A DNA stretch of 32,084 nt, taken from Cryphonectria parasitica EP155. Taxonomy: Eukaryota; Ascomycota; Sordariomycetes; Diaporthales; Cryphonectriaceae. Under the pieces are notes generated by a model. The model was not told the DNA's origin. It did no database searches and saw only the letters and a program-made list of their open reading frames with translations. Position 1 is the first letter of the stretch. Every line of letters begins with the position of its first letter. Location: positions 1 to 32,084 of the forward strand of contig NW_024468923.1 of assembly GCF_011745365.1 (NCBI RefSeq), read 5' to 3'. Positions 1 to 12,300 of the stretch are shown here, in pieces. Position numbers and translations under genes: made by a program.

Positions 1-2300
1 TATAATAGTATAGAGTTTTATATATTTATAAGCTTTATAAAACTTCGATTTATAGCTATAATATTTATATAGAATTTTATTCTTCTTTAGAATTTTATTA
101 ATCTCTGCTTACTATACTTCAGAATACTACTTACTCTTATTCTCTGAACTTATATAAATAATACTTATTTGTAAGAAATTTATATTTTTCTAAGAAAGAT
201 TTCTTGCAGAAATAGTTTAGAAATACTTGATTAGTTATAAGATTTCTTGTAGAGCTTTAGTTTGATTATATAAAACATTCTATATCTGTTTAAGAGTATT
301 AGTCTGCAGCTTTAAGAATTTTGCTATTATAATTTAATTAATACAAAGTTGTTTTATTATTAAAGCTAATTAATTATATTTTTAATTACTTTTCTAAATA
401 GATTTAGCTTTTAAGATCTGCTTAATTAGTTTAAGCTAAGCTTGCTAATTATGAATTAATTATTAAAGCAGTTAATAATATAATAGCTCTACTGCTTATC
501 TTAATAGATTTATTAATTAACTGAAAGTACTATATATCAAATGTAGAATAGAAATAAGCTAAGTCTGATTAAGAACTAGCTAAGATAAAGATATAGAAAA
601 ATCTTGAAATTAAGCTTATTAATAAAATTGAAGATTAGTAGTACTAAAAGCAAATTAATCTTGAGTTTTCTTCTAGAATGCTTTATAATAAATCTTTAAC
701 AGCTTTTTCATAAAATAAAGCTATTTCTTGTTGCTAATACTTTCAGCAGTAATATCATAATTAGCTTAAAAGTGCTTGATTTAGATTAAAAAGAGCTTTA
801 TCTATACTTCTGTTATAAATTAATTATCTCTGATCTTAAAACGAGTAAAAGCATTATTATAGTTTACAATAAATAATCAAAAGCTAATAATATTAGTAAT
901 GAAACAGTTATTAATAATATTCAAGCACTTCTGCTTAAAAGTATATACTTAAAGATAATTCCAAGAATAATAAGTAATTAATAATTGCTTCTTCTATTCA
1001 TCTCAAGTTTTAATGCTTATAATAAATCTCTTTACTTCTTTAGCAATAATCATATCTATATAAAAGTTTTTTATAAAGTTGAATACTTGAATATTATTAA
1101 TTCCTTTAATCTAATGCTATTAATCAAATTGCTTCAGCTATAAAGAGATTTTTATATAAGCAAATAACATTAATTTATTATTAGCAAGCTTACTATAAAA
1201 AGAGAATCTGAAGTTCTGATTATAGTGATTATTAGCTAAGTAGTTAGCTGAACTGAATATCTAATTGGAAAAGTTTTCAGATATAAAAGCTATCTTGCTT
1301 CTTAATTATTGCTTCCTTCAATATTTCTTTATCTTTCTAATTCGAGATTCTTAAATTGAGAGCGCTACAGCTGAAATACTTTCTATATTCTATAAAAAAT
1401 AATACTATAAAGATTAAGAGAATTTAAATACTTAAAAAAGATTCAGTTTGTAAATAGAGTATATATAAAATCTATCTTATAATAAATAATAAGAAATTGA
1501 ATTAGCTATTCTATATTATATTGAAATTTTCTTTATTAATAATTCTGCTAACTAATAGAAGTATTTCTAATTAGATATAAAGTATTAATTAAAGTTTAAT
1601 ATTAAATAATATTATTATAATTCTCAATTTCTATTTCTTATATATACTAATAATTTCTTATTTTCATTTTTCTATATTCTTTGCTTTTGAGATAATATAA
1701 TTAGCAAGCTTTTGATTCAAAGGATTAATATAGCTAGATATATTCAGATAAAGCATGCTAATTAAATTATTATAAGAAGCATAAATCTTATTAATTATAT
1801 TACTTTTCTTTACAGAATACTATTTATTAAAAGCATTTTATTTTATAATTTAATTATAAATCTATATTCAATATAATTAAACTTTCCGCTGCAGCTTATA
1901 TAAATTTAAGCTATATCAGCTTCTATATAGAATTATTAATTAATATAGAAAATATTAGAAAAAGGAATTTATTTCTTCATAATATTAGTTTATAAGCTTA
2001 ATATATTATTCATTAGCTTATAATCAGAATTTATACTACTTCTTCTCTATTTACTTATCTTCTTTCTATAAGAAATCTCAAGTATAATTTAAAGTTCAGA
2101 TATAATATATAGCTTATTATATAAGCATAATAAATAAAGAAAATAAAAGAGCTTAATAGAGAAAAAGAATGCATTTATTCATAAAATAAACTTACTGCTC
2201 TTACTAATCCTTATAAACTATAATATAAACAGCTTTAAGCTATTAGTTTGAATAGCTAAGTTCATACTCACTGCATTATTAAACTAGAACTAGAGCGCTA
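1..2300. other. Unassigned AT-rich degraded sequence
   Basis: This stretch is very AT-rich and TA-rich, with stop codons dense in all six frames. I find no LTR, no terminal inverted repeat, and no match to the gag, pol or antisense ORF of the Gypsy family in the rest of the window. It is probably an old RIP-degraded repeat, but its class cannot be told by eye. A short plus-strand stretch around 2280-2350 has a basic, Lys-rich reading that could be the tail of a transposase or another protein; I do not claim it. Confidence 0.4.
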
Positions 2301-2554
2301 TTGCTCTCGAAAGAAAAAGAAATAAATAGCTATTAAAGCAATAAGCAAGAGCTCATACAATTCAAGCATGCCTATACAAATGAGAATAGCAAACTAAAGC
2401 TATATAAGCATAAGAACAGAGTGAAAAATCTGTCTTAGATCTGTTCAAAGAATTCAAAATTGAAAAGAAGAGAAAGGATGCTTTTTTTGTTTCCTATAGC
2501 TAAAGAATTTGAAAAGTGAGTGATATTCTTTATATGTATGAAGATCCTTAACTC
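2301..2554. other. Left flank of element B, less degraded
   Basis: This is the sequence into which element B inserted; its other half resumes at 28748. G and C are more frequent here than in 1-2300. A short plus-strand reading free of stops, with a charged Lys/Glu-rich composition, runs from about 2409 to 2503. The sequence GTGAGT near 2516 looks like a fungal 5' splice site, and a CTTAAC-like branch motif falls at the insertion site. This may be a broken host or transposon exon, but no product can be named. Confidence 0.3.
2550..2554. repeat. Left target-site duplication of element B (AACTC)
   Basis: AACTC lies directly outside the TGTAATGAGC end of the left LTR. The same five bases follow the ...ATAACA end of the right LTR at 28748-28752, so 2555-28747 is a single insertion. 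Confidence 0.93.
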
Positions 2555-3008
2555 TGTAATGAGCACTGCAGCAATCCGAAGATTCCAAAGTACACAAAGG
2601 GGGTTTATGCTAACAAGAGCAGTGTTGAAGTATTAAGTCCTTGAATACGGAACCATACAAGTCTTAATAAGCGATGCAAGTATTCACTGCCTTTGAAGCT
2701 ACTCAGTATATAAAACTGAATACTTAGATTAATAACTGAAAAGCTATATACTGAATTCATCTAATGATAATAAATATATTCTTATATATCCAGCTCTGCA
2801 GTACAGCTCGTTGGGATTGCTAGCAAGTTTAGCAATTCAAGATGTAAAGCTTGTTGAAATTGCTAGCAAGCCTAACAATTCTCCCTTCTTTATAACTCTA
2901 ATTCTGAATTATATAATTAATGCTTTATTAGAATATTAGATTCTTGATATCTAATTCTTATTACTTATAATTTGTTTTTATAATCTGCATATTGGATGGA
3001 TTATAATA
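2555..3008 (-). repeat. 3' LTR of element B (454 bp)
   Basis: On the plus strand it begins TGTAATGAGCACTGC and ends ATTATAATA, a mutated form of the canonical GTTATAACA. Its partner is 28294-28747, of the same length. The outer part, 2555-2700, keeps many G and C bases, while the inner U3 part is strongly AT-shifted. Its U3 carries a degraded copy of the duplicated GCTAGC-containing module that is better preserved in the partner LTR. Confidence 0.92.
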
Positions 3009-3072
3009 TTATTTCTCTTCTATTAGTTATTATTTCTAATAATCTTCTGTAAGTATTCTAGCAAGTTTCTGT

Positions 3073-3726
3073 ATTTATAATTTTGCTTTTCTAATTGAGA
3101 TGCTGAATAGAATTAATAAAATTGCAAAACTAAAATTCTCGAATTCTTACTCTAACAAAAAGAAATAGAAAGATCTTCTTCTTCAGTTTATTCTTTCAAA
3201 TAGTTTCGATATACATTTCTATTCTTATTGCAATAGTTAAGGCTTATAATTGTATATTGCTTTTTCTTATAATTCATTCTATTACTTGGAATGCATTTTC
3301 CAGAATTGCGCTAAGTGCGATGTTCTGAAGCTGATAAATGCTGCTGAACTTCTTCTTATCTCTACTTAGCATTGAAAGCTAAAGAATGAAATAGAAGAGT
3401 TGGAATTAAAGTTGCTTTAATTGCATTAATAAAAAAAGATATAATATAAGAGGATATCTTAAGCTATTTATTGAGATTTTAAGAATCTTGAAGAGCTTGA
3501 GAAAGAGAAGGTTGAGGAAGCTGAAGCTGAGAGAATATGTATTACTGCTGAAATGCAGGCTGTAGTAGCTAAGGAATCTGCTATTGTAGCTGAAGATTCT
3601 TCTTTTGAGAGTTTTGATTGGAATTCTGTAGATCTGAGGAATTCTGTAATTAACTGATCGGATTTCCTGGAGAATAAGATCTCTGAGAGCTCTAGATTTC
3701 AGTTTGAAATGGAGCAATCATTTTAG
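3073..3726 (+). pseudogene. Antisense accessory ORF of element B (degraded)
   Basis: This ORF runs opposite to B's gag-pol, in the space between the chromodomain and the 3' LTR. The expected start codon reads ATT where the A copy has ATG, followed by the conserved FLIExxNRI stretch. It then has a Cys-rich part (QNCAKCD near 3310-3330) and a Glu/Lys/Ala-rich coiled coil at about 3490-3600. It ends in a FDWNSVD motif and a tail related to the RFGAERLS ending of the other copies. Several in-frame stops break it. Its TAG at 3724-3726 overlaps the pol stop (minus 3723-3725) by two bases. Four family members keep this ORF, so it was once functional. Zinc or DNA binding would be inference only. Confidence 0.7.
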
Positions 3727-4129
3727 GTGCTAGTTTTTCTTTTCCAATATTTAGTTATTTTTTCCTAAGCATTTTTAATGTTTTTCTGCAGTTTCCAAGA
3801 ATTTTTGCTTGCTAAGTAATCTTTTTATTTAATAAGATATTCTCTTGTATTATCTATATTTCTATGCTTAAGAATCTTTTCTATCTTATATTCTGATTTA
3901 TTATTTTCTATTTCTGCTATATTATTTGTTAGTATTTTCTATGCTGCTAGTTCCAGTAGTAAGATGTGAAAAACTGAGTATATTCTTATTTTATAAGGTA
4001 ATGCTAACTTATAGTTAATTGAGAAGATTTGTTGCAAGATTTTGAAGAATTCCAGTTTTTTGTAATTAAGTTTATTGCTAAGCTTGATTATTTTAATATT
4101 TTTCCGAAATAGATAAACTTTATCTTCCT
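3723..4129 (-). pseudogene. Element B pol, 3' part: integrase tail and chromodomain
   Basis: This is the last part of B's pol, separated from the rest by insertion of D. By alignment with A it covers the integrase C-terminal end and the chromodomain, which in chromoviruses directs integration to methylated-histone chromatin. The stretch matching EYLVKWKDY of A lies near 3820-3850 and is altered by G-to-A changes. The reading stops at minus 3723-3725. The right break is D's insertion at 4129/4130, and the reading resumes at 11602. Confidence 0.8.
4125..4129. repeat. Left target-site duplication of element D (TTCCT)
   Basis: TTCCT lies just outside D's left end and is repeated at 11597-11601 just outside its right end. 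Joining the flanks restores continuous integrase coding sequence of element B. Confidence 0.93.
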
Positions 4130-4593
4130 TGTAATGAGCACTGCAGCAATCCGAAGATTCCTAAGTATACGAAGGGGTTTATGCTAACAAGAGCGGTATC
4201 AAAGTGTTAAGTTCTTGAATACGGAATCGTACAAGTCTTAATAAGCAATGCAGATGTTCACTGCCTTTGGGGCTACTCAGTATATGAAACTGAATACTTA
4301 GATTGATAACTGAAGAGCTATGTATGAGATCTATCTAATAGGAATAAACATGCTTTTATATATTCAGCTCTTTAATTCTGTTAGTAGTATTGGTTATTGG
4401 ATTCCTTGAATTATCTAGATAATTCAACTAATTCGGATTATCATAGATTAGCTACTAATCTCTCCTGATTCTATAATTCTAACTCTTGCTTATATAAGCT
4501 TTAGTTCTTATAATATTAAATTCTTTTCTATCTTTCTGAATAGTTGTTTCAAGTATTCTAGCTAGTAATCTGCATATTAGATGAATTATAACA
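4130..4593 (-). repeat. 3' LTR of element D (464 bp)
   Basis: It runs from TGTAATGAGCACTGC to TATAACA and pairs with 11133-11596 (464 bp). The outer U5/R part (4130-4290) is well preserved and the inner U3 part is RIP-degraded. TCATCTTCCTTCT, directly inside, is the complement of the polypurine tract. Confidence 0.93.
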
Positions 4594-4658
4594 TCATCTT
4601 CCTTCTATCAATTATTATTTCTAATAATCTTCTGTAAGTATTCTAGCAAGTTATTTGC

Positions 4659-5335
4659 ATACATAATTATGCCTTTCTAATCAAGATATCGAACAGAATT
4701 AATAAATTGCATTCTAATTATTCAGTAAAAACTCAAGAGCATTATTGTTTTGCTGAGCTTATTTCTGCTTTCGATATCGAAATGCTTGCTTGTACTCATT
4801 ATTAGAAAATGGAAGCTTTCTGTTGTTTCGCTGAAAACTCTTCTCATTATGAGATGTATATTTCTCTGAATTAAAGCTGTGATACTGATTGTTTTTCAGC
4901 TTCTGCTAATTAGTTTCTTCGTTTCTTAGTATTCTTTGTAGTTACTGATTTTCTTTTTCAGCAGGGCATTTGATTCGTAAAAAGTGCAAGGTTTTAAGTG
5001 AAAAAGCTGAGGCAGAGTTAGCAAATGCTGCTGCTCTACAAGCTTTGCTAGCATTGCAAGCTTGTCTTAATTATGCATAGAAACAGCGAAGGCTGTTGGA
5101 GAAATGTATTGCAGAAATGATTTGTTATAGTTTCAATTTCTTAAAGGGATTCGCTGATAAGGAGAATTGCAGTCTTCATAAAGAGAAAACTTGTCTAATA
5201 TCTCAGAAACATCTTGAGATTATCAACTAGAATTTCTTAGCTCTTAATCCTAGCATATCTGGTTAGCTTTCCCTTCTGGAGAGTGAGGTTTCTGAAGCTT
5301 CTGAGTTTCGGTTCGGGGCGGAGCGATTGTCTTAG
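4659..5335 (+). pseudogene. Antisense accessory ORF of element D (degraded)
   Basis: This is the D copy of the conserved antisense ORF. The start position reads ATA (ATG with one G-to-A change), followed by HNYAFLIKISNRI, which aligns with the ATG-initiated A copy. A Cys-containing segment (SCDTDC, near 4880) is followed by a pyrimidine-rich TTTTTCAG at about 4955, which looks like a 3' splice site. After it comes an Ala/Glu/Leu-rich coiled coil (about 5000-5120). The C-terminus, SEASEFRFGAERLS, is intact, ending at TAG 5333-5335. That stop overlaps the minus-strand pol stop (5332-5334) by two bases. A few in-frame stops show it is inactive here. Function unknown. Confidence 0.72.
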
Positions 5336-8300
5336 ATACTAGTTTCCTTTCTTTTCCAATACTCAGCTACTTTTTCTTAAGCATTTTCAACGTTCTCCCA
5401 TGATTTCCATGAATTTTCACTTGCTGAGTAACCTTTTTATTTGATAAGATATTCTCTTGTATTATCTATGCTTTTATACTTGAGAATCTTCTCTATTTCA
5501 TATTCTGATTCATTGTTTTTCACTTCTGCTATATTGTTTATTAATATTTCCTGTGCTACTGATTTCAGTAGTAAGATATGAAAAACTGAGTATATTCTTA
5601 TCTCATAAAATAATGCTAATTCATAATTAACTGAGAAGATTTATTATAAGATTTTAAAGAATTCTAACTTCTTATAATCAAGTTTGTTGCTGAATCTGAT
5701 TATTTTAATATTTTTCCAAAGTAAATAGATCTTATCTCCCTTCTGTAGGATTAATCTCTCAATCCTTTTGAAGTTTGCATACTGCATTATTCGTTCTTAA
5801 ACAAATTGTAATTCTAATTAGAATTCTTTCTAAACTTTCTTAATCTTCTTAATCCTTTTATCTGCAGCTTCTGCATCTGCTTCTAGCAATGCTTTGTAAT
5901 AAGCTATTAGATTGTATTTATAGAATATGAAGAATAGTAATTTCTTTATTATGCTTATATCTGCGCTATTATAAGCGAACTATATAAGAAGCAATAGATT
6001 AATCTAGTTATTCTATTTCTGATTAATATAGTATTGAAAATACTATTTAATAATCTAATTTATTCTTTCTATTTATTCATTTATCTGCAGATGAAATGCT
6101 ATAAATATTCTATAGTATATTCCGAGCTATTTTATAAGCAAAGTTTAAAACTTTAAATTAAACTTTCTGTTTCTATTGGAAATTACTTCTTCTAATATGC
6201 TATGATTAGCAATAATCATTCTGAGAAATGCATATACGAGTTCCTCTGCTATACTGCTTTTCTTATAAAGAAGAAAATAAGTATATTTGCTTAGTTTGCA
6301 AACTATTATTAGAATGCTATTATATTACACTTTAGTTAAGAATTCTTGTAAGAGAAGTAGCTTAATAATGAAGTTTAAACTAATAAATTGCTAAATAGTT
6401 ATAAATACTAATAAGGAATGCAGTAGTTTATAAAGCTTATATCTTTCTACTTTATTCTTCTTGCAGTTGTTGCATTGTTATAAAATGCTTTCAATTTTTT
6501 TTCTAAAATCTAATAGATTTTAATATCTTTTAATGCATTTATAAATTGCTCTAACTCTCTGATATTCATATGCTAATATACTATATATATTCTTAATATA
6601 ATTATTTTATTTATCTGAAATCATTGATTCTAGATTCTTTTCTAAGAGTTTTATTCTAAGAATAGCATTCAATTCTCTATATGCATTAATAAGATTTCCT
6701 GATTCATCTTAAGCAAAGATGTTCTATATATCTGAAGAATTTGCATCTTAATAGTCTAATCTTCTGCTAAGAGCATTTGCTTATCTATTCTTCAAGCTTT
6801 TGCAGTATATAATTTTAAAATTGAATTGTAAAAGAAATTCTGCTTATCTAACTTATTGCTTATTCAAAATCTTAGTTGTTATAAATATAATCAGATTCTT
6901 ATAATTCAAGTAAATTATAATCAGATATTGTATACTAATAAGATAATATTGCTACTTCTTAAAGGCTTTTACTATTGCTATAAGTTTCTAATTAGAGATT
7001 CTGTAGTTAATTTCCAAGCTATTCAACTTCTTTAAAAAGTTGCTTATAATTCTTAGATATTCTTGATTATCTTGCTAGCTAAGTTATTCTCTGAATGCAT
7101 ATTCCAATACATCGATTTCAACTTTAAAAGATTTGTAGGAATCTGCTTTATATAGAATTAGTTCTGAGGTAATATGCTTGATGATCTTATCGAAAGCTTT
7201 TTGTACTTTGAAGATTTATTCGAAAAGCTATTCCTTCTTGATGAGATTTGTAAAAGAATGTATAATTCAGCTATAGTTCTTAATAAACTGCTTATAGAAG
7301 TTGATATATCTGAGAAAAGACTTAATATTCCTAATATTCCTGAAAACTAGCTAATTTCTAATAGCTTCTACTTTATCTTTCTGTAGCTTAATATATTCTA
7401 GCTTGATTATGAATCCGAGATAATCAATCTTTTGTATATGAAAATAACTCTTTGCAGATTTTATAAGAAGTTTTGCATCTTGAAGCGTTTGCAATACTGT
7501 TTTCATATATTTCTTATATTCTTCAAGTATTCAAGAGTAAATAAGAATGTTATTGAGATAAGCAATAATAAACTAATTCAGATGCTTATATAGAATATAA
7601 TTAATTATTTTCTAAAATAAAGCTAGAGTATTCATTAAATTAAAGAGCATAATCAAATATTCGTAGTATTTATAGCATATTCTGAAAGCAGTTTTTCATT
7701 CTTCTTCTTTCTTTATTCTAATCAGATTATAAGCTTCTTTCAGATTCAGAACTATAAATCACTATACTTCTTGCAATCTATTTTATAATTTCTTAATAAA
7801 TAGCAATGAGTATCAGTTCTTAATTGTGATATTATTGAGTTACTTATAATCAATATATAGCTTAAGCTTGCTGTTTTTCTTAGATATAAATAGAATAGAG
7901 TATTCTGCTAATAATTACAATGATTATATATATTCTTTTTTAAGATTTTCATTGAGATACTCTCTAAGTGCTTCTAGCTATATTTTATTTAGTCTGTAAA
8001 TAGAAAAGAATTTAAGCTATTTTTCTTCTTATAGCAGAATCTTATAATTATATAAGCTGTATTCTAGCAATCTCATATCCAATTCTTTCTAGAATAGTTT
8101 CTTAAACTTGTAATATTCTTATAATATATTTGCAAGTATTAGTTCTAATTCTTGTATTATTTCTGCTATCTGAAGGAATAGTAGATATTATTAAGCATGC
8201 TTCTTTTCTAATAGCGTTTTTGAGAGCTTTAAGCATTTATTCCAAGCTGAACTGAGTGCTTAAGAGTTTAGTTTCGAGATTTTTCTTGTATAATTCTATA

Positions 8301-8760
8301 ATTCATATTCTAAAGCTTATTCTTATTACTCCGGAGCAGATCAACTTGCTGAGAATCTTGCTTTCATTATTTTATTAATCTATTAATACTCTAGCATTAT
8401 TTGAGTTTGCTTATTACTAGATTCTTCTCTTTGAACTGCTAGCTCTGCTAGTTTAAAAGTATATAGGAAGTTGTATGAAGCTTCTTTTTCTGAATATTCT
8501 TCAATCACTAGCTTCAATTCTGCATTATTGATTGTAACTATCTCTCTAGATATAGCTTGTTCTTATAAGATCTAGCTAGTAGTTTAATTGATTCGAGAAT
8601 TGTGCTTTTTAAGCTATAAAAGCTTTATAATTAGCTTATGCTATACTGTATCCGTAATATCAAAGGAAGCTCTGATTATGCATTTTTAGATTAAGATAAG
8701 TAAATAATTAGTTTTCTTATTAATTACTTCTTAGTTGTATGCAATAGATTATTCTTTTAT
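5332..8760 (-). pseudogene. Element D pol polyprotein (RT, RNase H, integrase, chromodomain)
   Basis: This is the degraded pol of D. The RT catalytic box reads YLNN at minus 7560-7549 where YLDD is expected; both Asp codons carry GAT/GAC-to-AAT/AAC changes. Downstream lie RNase H and an integrase whose core region (about 6060-6330) aligns with the A and B copies. The chromodomain is near 5428-5455, where the conserved Trp codon of the KW motif has become a stop. The frame is -1 relative to D's gag, as in A and B. No clear Asp-protease motif could be read between knuckle and RT. The N-terminal limit is approximate. It is not functional. Confidence 0.85.
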
Positions 8761-11078
8761 AGTGCTGAGAATATATAAGTATCTCTTTTATCTTTATTGT
8801 AGTTATGCTTGATTGATGATATATAAGAATATAAAGTTTCTTTAAATGCTATTATTCAATAATATGCTATACTTATATTCTTAAATATATATATTAAACT
8901 TAATATAAGCATAATCTGTTTTAGAAGCTTTATATAGGAATTATTCTGATTTAATTATCTGCAGTTTCTTTATAAACAATTCTATTCTTTTAAGTTTGTT
9001 AAAAGCTACTTATTCTTCTAAGCTTGCTTTGCTGCTTCTCAAGCAAGCTTCTTAGCTTATTTTTATTCATATCATTATTATTCCTAGTCTTTCTTTTATT
9101 AATGCTAGTTGCAAACTTTGTTATTAATATAAATTATGCAGAATATTATTTTATACTGCTATTATTCTATCTTTTTATTTATGCATTGTATAGAGCAATT
9201 ATCTAGTAGCTTAATATATGTATTGTAATATTGCTTGTTAAGAATCTCTCTGAAGCGGAGTTCCTATTCTTCAATAGCTTAAAGAATTTGTTCTAGTTTT
9301 CTGATAGAGAACTATTTGTATTGTATCTTGTTTGAGAAATATATTCTGCAGCTATGATAGATATAGAAGATTTATGCTAGTTTGTAATATAGATTGTAAA
9401 GTGAACTAATCCGAGAATCTTTGTTTTATTATACTTTGATATCTTGCAAGGGAATGCAGATAAAAAGCTTCTCTAATTCTATCTTATAAATAAGATATTC
9501 AATCTATATTATTTTCTTATTCCATTTAATACTAAAGGAGAATTTTTCTATAAGCTTCTTAGATTTATTATTTACAGGAAACTTCGGTAAATTACTAGAT
9601 TATTTGTTCTAACTTAATCTTTCTATTGCTTAAAAAGCATTTTCAGTATTATTTAGATATTTATACTAATAATCAAGAAAGTACTATTCTTTATTCATTT
9701 CTCTAGTTATAATATCTAGTATAAGTGATAGGAAATAATGAAGAGCATTATTATTAAGCTCTTCCTCCAGCATCTGAATACTTCATTCAGTAATATCAGA
9801 GCAATCCGAGTTATTACTGCTTGTAATTATACTGAGCATATACTCTTGCTCTGCTATTGCTATCTACCTGTAGCATCTAGGTTTCTGAGGGAATCATTCT
9901 AAACCTTTCTTACTCGAGAGATGTATTAAGCAGTTATTATTGTAGCAGAATGTTCAGCTAAAACTTCTGTAATCAACAGAGTCTAATACTTGCTTTAAGA
10001 GAGTATTTTTGCTTAGTTAATTGGATTTCTATTGTTAAGCAATATTCATCTAGCATTCTTTCTGAACTGATTGCTATTTATTCTTTCGGAATTGATAGCA
10101 ATTGCATATAATATATTCTTATTTGTTGTAATTATAGCAAATAATGCTATTTCTTTTATTATACTGCTTGTTAGTAGCATTGAGTTTTATAGAATTAGCA
10201 TATATAGTACTATTCTAAGCTATATTGCTATATTAACTGCTATTCTTGTTTTAGAGTTTCTTGCTTATATTAGCTAGAAATCTTTAAGTTTAGCTTTCTT
10301 TCTTTTTAAACTTTTCTATTCATTATTTATATAGATAATTATTAATATGAATAGCTTAATTAGAAAATATTGCAAAGTTCTTTAGCTAATTCTGCTTAAA
10401 GATTTTATCTTTAATATTATTCTTAAATTCTTTATAATAATATTCTATAAGATTCTTATTTTCTTATAAAAATCTTGCTAAGAGTTGCTTAAATCTAATT
10501 ATATAAGCAAAAGCTAACTTAGTCTATTTGAGATTCATAAGCTGCTAAGCTGTAATACATTCTTTATTAAAATTATTAAAGATTTTCTTAAGAGCTTTCT
10601 TAAAGCTTTTAAAAGAATCAAATATATTCTTAGTATTCTGGATATGTATATTGGAATTGTTCTGATGCTCCAAGTAGTTGCATAAAGAAAGCTTGTATCA
10701 AATGAGAGCATTTTTTTCGAAATAAGTTCCTGCAAGAATAATCTTCTTAGATTCTATGGTAAACTGGATTATATAATGCAAAAAGTATGCTTTATAGTGA
10801 ATAAGAAATCTATGCAGCGTTTTTTAATTGCTATTATATATAGCAAGCTTGTTCATCTTATATATCTTCTTAGCATTACTAGTAACTACAGAGATGAACT
10901 GCGCTTATTAAGCTTGTTAAGCTAGCTAAGCTTGCTGATTAGCAATAATAGCGCTCTGAGCTTGCTATTATTTGCACAGATTCTGAATATACTGAATAAG
11001 CTAGTATATCTAATTAATTAGTTCTTTCTGAGTAGAAGCGCATAAGAATAAAGAGATTTCTAAAGAAGCTATTATATT
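8760..11078 (-). pseudogene. Element D gag (capsid and zinc knuckle)
   Basis: This is the degraded gag of D. The retrotransposon-gag capsid stretch FDSFKSFKKAL is readable at minus 10625-10580. The nucleocapsid knuckle near 10125 reads CYNY where CYNC is expected, so a second Cys has been lost. The Gln-rich N-terminal segment seen in A is full of TAA and TAG here (CAA/CAG-to-TAA/TAG changes). Plus-strand reading frames in this interval are antisense shadows. The start codon is unresolved: the first ATG after the LTR is out of frame with the capsid. Confidence 0.8.
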
Positions 11079-11132
11079 TCATATTGCTTAAAAGAATAAT
11101 ACTAAACTATTCTTAAATAAGAATTATTAAAA

Positions 11133-11596
11133 TATAATAAGCATTATAGCAATCCGAAGATTTCTAAATATATAAAGAAATTTATGCTAATAAGAGCAGT
11201 ATTAAAATATCAAGTTCTTGAATACAAAATCGTATAAATCTTAATAAGCAATGCAGATATTCACTGCTTTTAGAGCTACTCAGTATATAAAACTGAATAC
11301 TTAGATTAATAACTGAAAAGCTATATACAAGATCTATCTAATAGAAATAAACATGCTCTTATATATTCAGCTCTTCAGTTCTGTTAGTAGTATTGATTGT
11401 TGGATTCCTTGGATCATCTGAATAATCCAACTGATCCGGATCACCATGGATCAGCTACTGATCTCTTCTGATCCTGTAATCCTAACCCTTGCTTATGTAA
11501 GCTTTAGTTCTTGTAATGTTGAATCCTTCCCTGTCTTTCCGAACAGTTGTTCCGGGTGTTCTGGCTGGTAACCTGCATATTGGATGGGTTATAACA
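11133..11596 (-). repeat. 5' LTR of element D (464 bp)
   Basis: It pairs with 4130-4593. The inner half next to gag (11133-11390) is strongly RIP-mutated, for example TATAATAAGCATTATAGC where the sister LTR has TGTAATGAGCACTGCAGC. The outer U3 half (11395-11596) is nearly untouched. Its U3 module is rich in GATC and contains the perfect palindrome TGATCCGGATCA (11432-11443). On the minus strand it ends next to D's primer site. Confidence 0.93.
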
Positions 11597-11601
11597 TTCC
11601 T
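11597..11601. repeat. Right target-site duplication of element D (TTCCT)
   Basis: Identical to 4125-4129. It belongs to element B's integrase-coding sequence. Confidence 0.93.
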
Positions 11602-12300
11602 TCTATAGGATTAGTTTTCCAATCCTTTTAGAGTTTATATACTATATTATTTATTCTTGAACAAATTATAATTCTGATTGGAATTTCTTCTGAACTTTCT
11701 TAATCTTCTTAATTCTTTTATTTGCAGCTTTTATATCTGCTTCTAATAATACTTCGTAATAAACTATTAGATTATATTTATAAAGTATAAAGAATAATAA
11801 TTTCTTTATTATGCTTATATCTGCACTATTATAAGCAAACTGTGCAAGAGATAATAGATTAATCTAATTATTCTATTTCTAATTGATATAATATTAAAGA
11901 TATTATTCAATAATCTGATTCATTCTTTTTATTTGTTTATTTATTTGCAAATAAAATACTATAGATATTCTATAATATATTCCAAGCTATTTTATAAATA
12001 AAGTTCAAAACTTTAAATTAAACTTTCTATTTCTATTAGAGATTACTTCTTCTAGTATACTGTAATTAGCAATAATTATTCTAAGAAATGCATATACAAG
12101 TTCTTCTGCTATACTGCTTTTCTTATAGAAGAGAAAATAAGCATACTTGCTTAATTTGCAAATTATTATTAGAATGCTATTATATTGCATCTTAATTAAG
12201 AATTCTTATAAGAAAGATAGCTTAATAATGAAGTTTAGATTGATAAATTGCTAAATAGTTATAAGTATTAGTAGAGAATGCAGTAGTTTGTAAAGCTTAT
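11602..12300 (-). pseudogene. Element B pol, middle part: integrase core and C-terminal side
   Basis: This is the fragment of B's integrase between insertions D and A. Minus 12190-12005 gives a 61-residue open stretch that aligns with the integrase core of A (QYNSILxxxCKLSKYxYFL, later IIANYS). The second catalytic Asp appears as Asn: SNRNRKF here, SNKDRKF in A. To the right the frame continues at 23618 after removal of A and one CTTAT copy. To the left it continues at 4129 after removal of D. Confidence 0.85.
12296..12300. repeat. Left target-site duplication of element A (CTTAT)
   Basis: CTTAT precedes the first base of A's 5' LTR and recurs at 23613-23617. Fusing the flanks gives TAAAGCTTATATCTTTCT, matching D at about 6436. 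Confidence 0.94.

Larger units (their letters stand above)
4130..11596 (-). mobile_element. Element D: full-length Gypsy chromovirus nested in B
   Basis: D is an uninterrupted 7467-bp copy of the same family as A, B and F, on the minus strand. It has 464-bp LTRs at both ends and a perfect TTCCT duplication. Reading leftwards from 11596 it has the 5' LTR, gag, pol and chromodomain, then the antisense ORF and 3' LTR. Because nothing is inserted in it, D is the best reference in the window for the empty sites of A and C. For example, its sequence at 8735-8770 is continuous where C splits A. RIP has put stops throughout gag and pol and turned the RT catalytic YLDD into YLNN. Confidence 0.94.

Noticed and set aside
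1..2300. Possible pogo/Fot1-type transposase or LINE remnant.
   Set aside because: I could not find a DDE or RT motif, terminal repeats or a continuous frame on either strand.
3406..3717. 103-codon minus-strand frame.
   Set aside because: It lies antisense to the conserved accessory ORF of B and has the composition of AT-rich noise.
9024..10277. Plus-strand hydrophobic frames at 9024-9206 and 10071-10277 (and the similar minus frame at 13645-13905).
   Set aside because: They are antisense shadows of the degraded gag of D and A. Their Leu/Ile/Phe-rich composition follows from AT-rich DNA.
11133..11596. One LTR shared by two tandem elements (LTR-D-LTR-B-LTR), with B lacking its chromodomain and antisense ORF.
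   Set aside because: TTCCT flanks 4130-11596 on both sides, and the missing part of B is found left of D. D is therefore a simple insertion in B.
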